Below are positions 61,853-64,000 of a stretch of DNA of 64,000 nucleotides, piece by piece (position 1 is the first letter of the stretch; each line of letters opens with the position of its first letter). Origin of the DNA: Flavobacterium sp. xlx-214 (GTDB lineage: Bacteria > Bacteroidota > Bacteroidia > Flavobacteriales > Flavobacteriaceae); assembly GCF_013874595.1 (NCBI RefSeq), contig NZ_CP059431.1:1426001-1490000 (forward strand). The letters are read 5' to 3'. A program made the position numbers and the translations under genes. The notes below the pieces were generated by a model, which was not told the DNA's origin, did not search any database, and worked only from the letters and a program-made list of their open reading frames with translations.

Positions 61853-62365
61853 ATGATCGATCAAATTCAACAAATTGTAAATCAGTTAACCGAAAAAGAA
61901 GTAGGTGGTAACGCAAATATCTCAAACGATTTAGCAGGTAATGTAGCTAAAGAAACGGGTAATTCTTTAATGGAAGGATTGCAAAATGCAGTTTCAGGTG
62001 GTAATATGGATGGTTTAATGAATATGTTTGGTAGCACCGATGTAAATTCGTTAACATCAAACCCAATTGTAAAAAACATCATCGAATCGTTAACTTCTAA
62101 ATTAGGCAGCAATGTAGGTTTAGATGCAGGTACATCGGGTGGTTTTGCAAGCAGCATTATTCCACAAATCTTAAGTATGGTGTTAGGAAAAGCTAAAAGC
62201 GGCGATTTTAACATTGGCGATATTTTAGGATCGTTATCAGGTGGCGGAAATGGCAGCTCTATTTTAGATCAAAACGGCGATGGTAAAGTAGGTATTGATG
62301 ATGCTATTAGCGCAGTAACCAAAGGTGGTTTAGGTGATATTTTAGGTGGATTTTTTAAAAAATAA
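61853..62365 (+). CDS. DUF937-like protein with an EF-hand-type calcium loop
   Basis: 170 residues, no signal peptide. The first part is a helical repeat rich in Asn, Gly and Met that resembles DUF937 (VNQLTEKEVGGN; NIIESLTSKLG; SIIPQILSMVLGK). Residues 139-150 read DQNGDGKVGIDD, a complete 12-residue EF-hand/dockerin-type loop with Asp1, Asn3, Asp5 and Asp12. The C-terminal GGFFKK is short. Calcium binding is inferred from the loop only. Confidence 0.75.
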   Translation: MIDQIQQIVNQLTEKEVGGNANISNDLAGNVAKETGNSLMEGLQNAVSGGNMDGLMNMFGSTDVNSLTSNPIVKNIIESLTSKLGSNVGLDAGTSGGFASSIIPQILSMVLGKAKSGDFNIGDILGSLSGGGNGSSILDQNGDGKVGIDDAISAVTKGGLGDILGGFFKK

Positions 62366-62437
62366 TGCTGATTAGATAAGAGAAAATAGATGAAAGACAA
62401 AAGACTTTCGTTTATTAAAAATATAATAATTGTTTAC

Positions 62438-62470
62438 AAAAATCTCAACATTACGTTGAGATTTTTTTTT
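62438..62470 (+). terminator. Terminator after the DUF937-like gene
   Basis: 12-bp stem (62438-62449 with 62455-62466), 5-base loop, T9. Confidence 0.88.
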
Positions 62471-62551
62471 ATTTAAAATGTTAGTGCTATTTTTAAAAAT
62501 AAAATAGTGGTTTAAATCGTTGATATTATACTAAATAAAAACATTTTATAT

Positions 62552-63016
62552 ATGAAAAAAGTATTTTTAATATTCTTAATGGTACTAATTAATAATACCG
62601 TAAGCGCTCAAAAAAAAGCATCCGATGTAATAACACCTGATGTTATTGAATTTTTTGATTTAATCAGTTTAAAGAAAGCTTTTTTTAAATCTGATGCTCA
62701 TCTGTTTGAAGAAAAGTGGAAGGATGAGTTTTATGATAAAACAAAGGTGTATTTTGAAAAATTTAAAACTCAAGAAGAATTTAATAGTTGGATTAAAGAT
62801 AATTTAGTTACAACATCGTTTAATAATTTAAATGATGCAGAAAATTTTTTTAGAAGAGTTTTAGCACAACAAGAATTGAATAGAAAAACATATAAAGATT
62901 TAAGTGAAAGAGAAAGTAAAATATTTGAAAAATTAGGAGAAGGAGCTATGGAGTTGTTTAGTGAAGAAACTGCAAAAAGTTTTTTTACTGGATCAAAATT
63001 TAAAGTAGTAAATTAA
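62552..63016 (+). CDS. Hypothetical exported protein
   Basis: 154 residues, signal peptide ending TVSAQ; the mature part is highly charged and helical (FFKSDAHLFEEKWKDEFYDK, QQELNRKTYKDLSERESK). No motif recognised. Single gene followed by a very strong terminator. Confidence 0.7.
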   Translation: MKKVFLIFLMVLINNTVSAQKKASDVITPDVIEFFDLISLKKAFFKSDAHLFEEKWKDEFYDKTKVYFEKFKTQEEFNSWIKDNLVTTSFNNLNDAENFFRRVLAQQELNRKTYKDLSERESKIFEKLGEGAMELFSEETAKSFFTGSKFKVVN

Positions 63017-63024
63017 AAAGATAT

Positions 63025-63066
63025 AAACAACAAAGCTCAACTTACTAAAGTTGAGCTTTGTTGTTT
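63025..63066 (+). terminator. Terminator with a perfect 19-bp stem
   Basis: 19-base arms (63025-63043 with 63048-63066) match without error around a 4-base loop, the longest perfect hairpin noticed in the window. It ends with TTT rather than a long T-run. Confidence 0.8.
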
Positions 63067-63123
63067 TAATCAATTGTAAAAAAAATTGTATATTAGTTAT
63101 AATACAATTAAAAATTAAGCTCT

Positions 63124-63657
63124 ATGAAAAAGTTAATCATTTGTATGTCTGCGTTGGCTTTATTTGCTTGCAAAGATGAAAAAAAAGAAACAACAGTTAC
63201 AACAACACAAAATGTTGATACAACTAATTTAAAAGAACAAACACCTGTAGAGAAAGCAACCCCCATTGCAGAATCGCCTACAGCTTTAAGTACTAAAACT
63301 GTTAATAATGATGTTGTAACAGTTACAAAAGCTAAAGTGATAGGGAAGGTGTTATACGTAGAATTGATTGTGAAAAACACTGAAGATTCCTCATTATATG
63401 TAATGAATATTCAAGAAATTAATTATATAGATGATGTGGAAGCTAAAAAACATGAAATCCTGAAAGACGATGAAGGTCAATATCAAGCCTCACCATTGCA
63501 GTCTTCAAGAGGAAGTAAACTTCAGATGTCAACTAGTGAAAGTCAACCTGAAGTTTTAATTAGTTTAAGGTTTCCTGCTCCGCCAGAAACAAGTAAAACC
63601 ATTACATTAAATATGCCTGATTTTGGATCTTTTGACGCCATTAATATAACTAGATAG
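63124..63657 (+). CDS. Hypothetical lipoprotein
   Basis: 177 residues with lipobox LFAC (Cys16), then a Thr/Lys-rich linker and an immunoglobulin-like beta domain (VVTVTKAKVIGKVLYVELIVKNT, then LISLRFPAPPETSKTITLNM). It looks like a small adhesive or binding module. The OmpA-family gene follows 3 bases later, so the two are cotranscribed. Confidence 0.72.
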   Translation: MKKLIICMSALALFACKDEKKETTVTTTQNVDTTNLKEQTPVEKATPIAESPTALSTKTVNNDVVTVTKAKVIGKVLYVELIVKNTEDSSLYVMNIQEINYIDDVEAKKHEILKDDEGQYQASPLQSSRGSKLQMSTSESQPEVLISLRFPAPPETSKTITLNMPDFGSFDAINITR

Positions 63658-63660
63658 TTT

Positions 63661-64000
63661 ATGAAAAAGTATGTGTTATTGGTAGTATTTTTGGTTGCTT
63701 TTATAAGTTGTAAAAACAATAAAGAAGATGCAGAAAAGCCTGCTGAGAAGGTGATGGAAACTACTGAGCAAAAAACTGCATCTACAGAAATGCAAACTAA
63801 TTCTTCTACTTTAAAAAATGAAGAAGGAAGTAACTTAACAGGTAGTGTAAGTAATTTGAATGTTAACATTAGCCTTAAAGCAGATCAACTGTTTGATTTT
63901 GATAAAGCTGTTTTAAAACCTGAAGCTGAGGTTGAATTACAACATGTTTTTGATCAAATTAATGGTAAAACAGAAAGTAAACTTCAAATAGTTGGATATA
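63661..64000 (+). CDS. OmpA-family lipoprotein, 3' end cut by window edge
   Basis: 113 residues visible. Lipobox FISC (Cys17), a linker rich in Glu, Lys and Thr, then the start of an OmpA C-terminal domain: LKADQLFDFDKAVLKPEAEVEL, the strand that precedes the peptidoglycan-binding helix. The remainder lies outside the window. Function is to tie the outer membrane to peptidoglycan, by family knowledge. Confidence 0.85.
   Translation, partial: MKKYVLLVVFLVAFISCKNNKEDAEKPAEKVMETTEQKTASTEMQTNSSTLKNEEGSNLTGSVSNLNVNISLKADQLFDFDKAVLKPEAEVELQHVFDQINGKTESKLQIVGY

Noticed and set aside
1..64000. tRNA, rRNA, CRISPR arrays, prophage and insertion-sequence transposases
   Set aside because: All gaps over 100 bases were read for these; no tRNA-like cloverleaf, repeat-spacer array or transposase motif was found.

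Overview
This is 64 kb of low-GC chromosome from a member of the Bacteroidota, almost certainly family Flavobacteriaceae (Flavobacterium or Myroides-like). The evidence is a T9SS sorting domain on a secreted protease, an alternative complex III operon joined to an aa3 oxidase, many TonB-dependent receptors and PorT-type barrels, promoters of the flavobacterial TAnnTTTG type, almost no Shine-Dalgarno sequences, and a typical ftsX-DUF3098-uppP-truB operon. I see no rRNA, tRNA, CRISPR, prophage or complete insertion sequence. Most of the window is ordinary core genome; the unusual material is at 20-24 kb, 33.6 kb and 58.4-58.6 kb.

Layout. 1-6.5 kb: mutY (cut by the edge), an HU gene, a 30-residue very basic protein (possibly ribosomal), RNase G, two barrel proteins and a T9SS-secreted M4 protease. 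6.5-19.5 kb: tadA and dxs (divergent), envelope genes, asnS-rpoN-PAP2-like, an SMR exporter, small lipoprotein, esterase, DUF3060 and DUF6642-like genes, frr-pyrH and a patatin lipase. 19.5-25.6 kb: a one-cysteine thioredoxin-like gene, then a three-gene copper operon (small CNGKC protein, Met/His-rich lipoprotein, OprC-like TonB receptor), a JmjC-like dioxygenase and an ICL/PEP-mutase family enzyme. 25.7-32.5 kb: siderophore receptor, YiiX-like hydrolase, barrel, truB-uppP-DUF3098-ftsX. 32.7-41 kb: leuS, a barrel/coiled-coil/LytS-LytTR operon, a CPA2 antiporter and a SPOR protein. 41.2-52.5 kb: actABCDEF-coxBA, the quinol-to-oxygen respiratory supercomplex. 52.5-64 kb: small lipoproteins, methyltransferase, ruvB-queG, EamA transporter, a repeat-filled gap, META protein, ferredoxin, acyl-CoA reductase, a DUF937-like protein and an OmpA-family lipoprotein cut by the right edge.

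Most interesting observations. (1) The copper receptor keeps C103/M107 and H285/M287, the CxxxM...HxM arrangement of OprC. Its operon lies between the intact 3' end of the thioredoxin-like gene and a decayed second copy of that 3' end with its own terminator, which looks like the scar of an acquisition event. (2) A 190-bp inverted-repeat element sits inside that operon, and its core resembles a family of interspersed repeats found again at 58.4 kb. A short copy of this family also appears in frame inside leuS, adding about ten residues at the entrance of the editing domain. (3) A caspase-like (DUF6642-type) protein has lost both expected catalytic residues. (4) Several promoters have unusual geometry: one inside a terminator hairpin (asnS/rpoN), and two placed so that the mRNA should be leaderless (ruvB and the copper operon).
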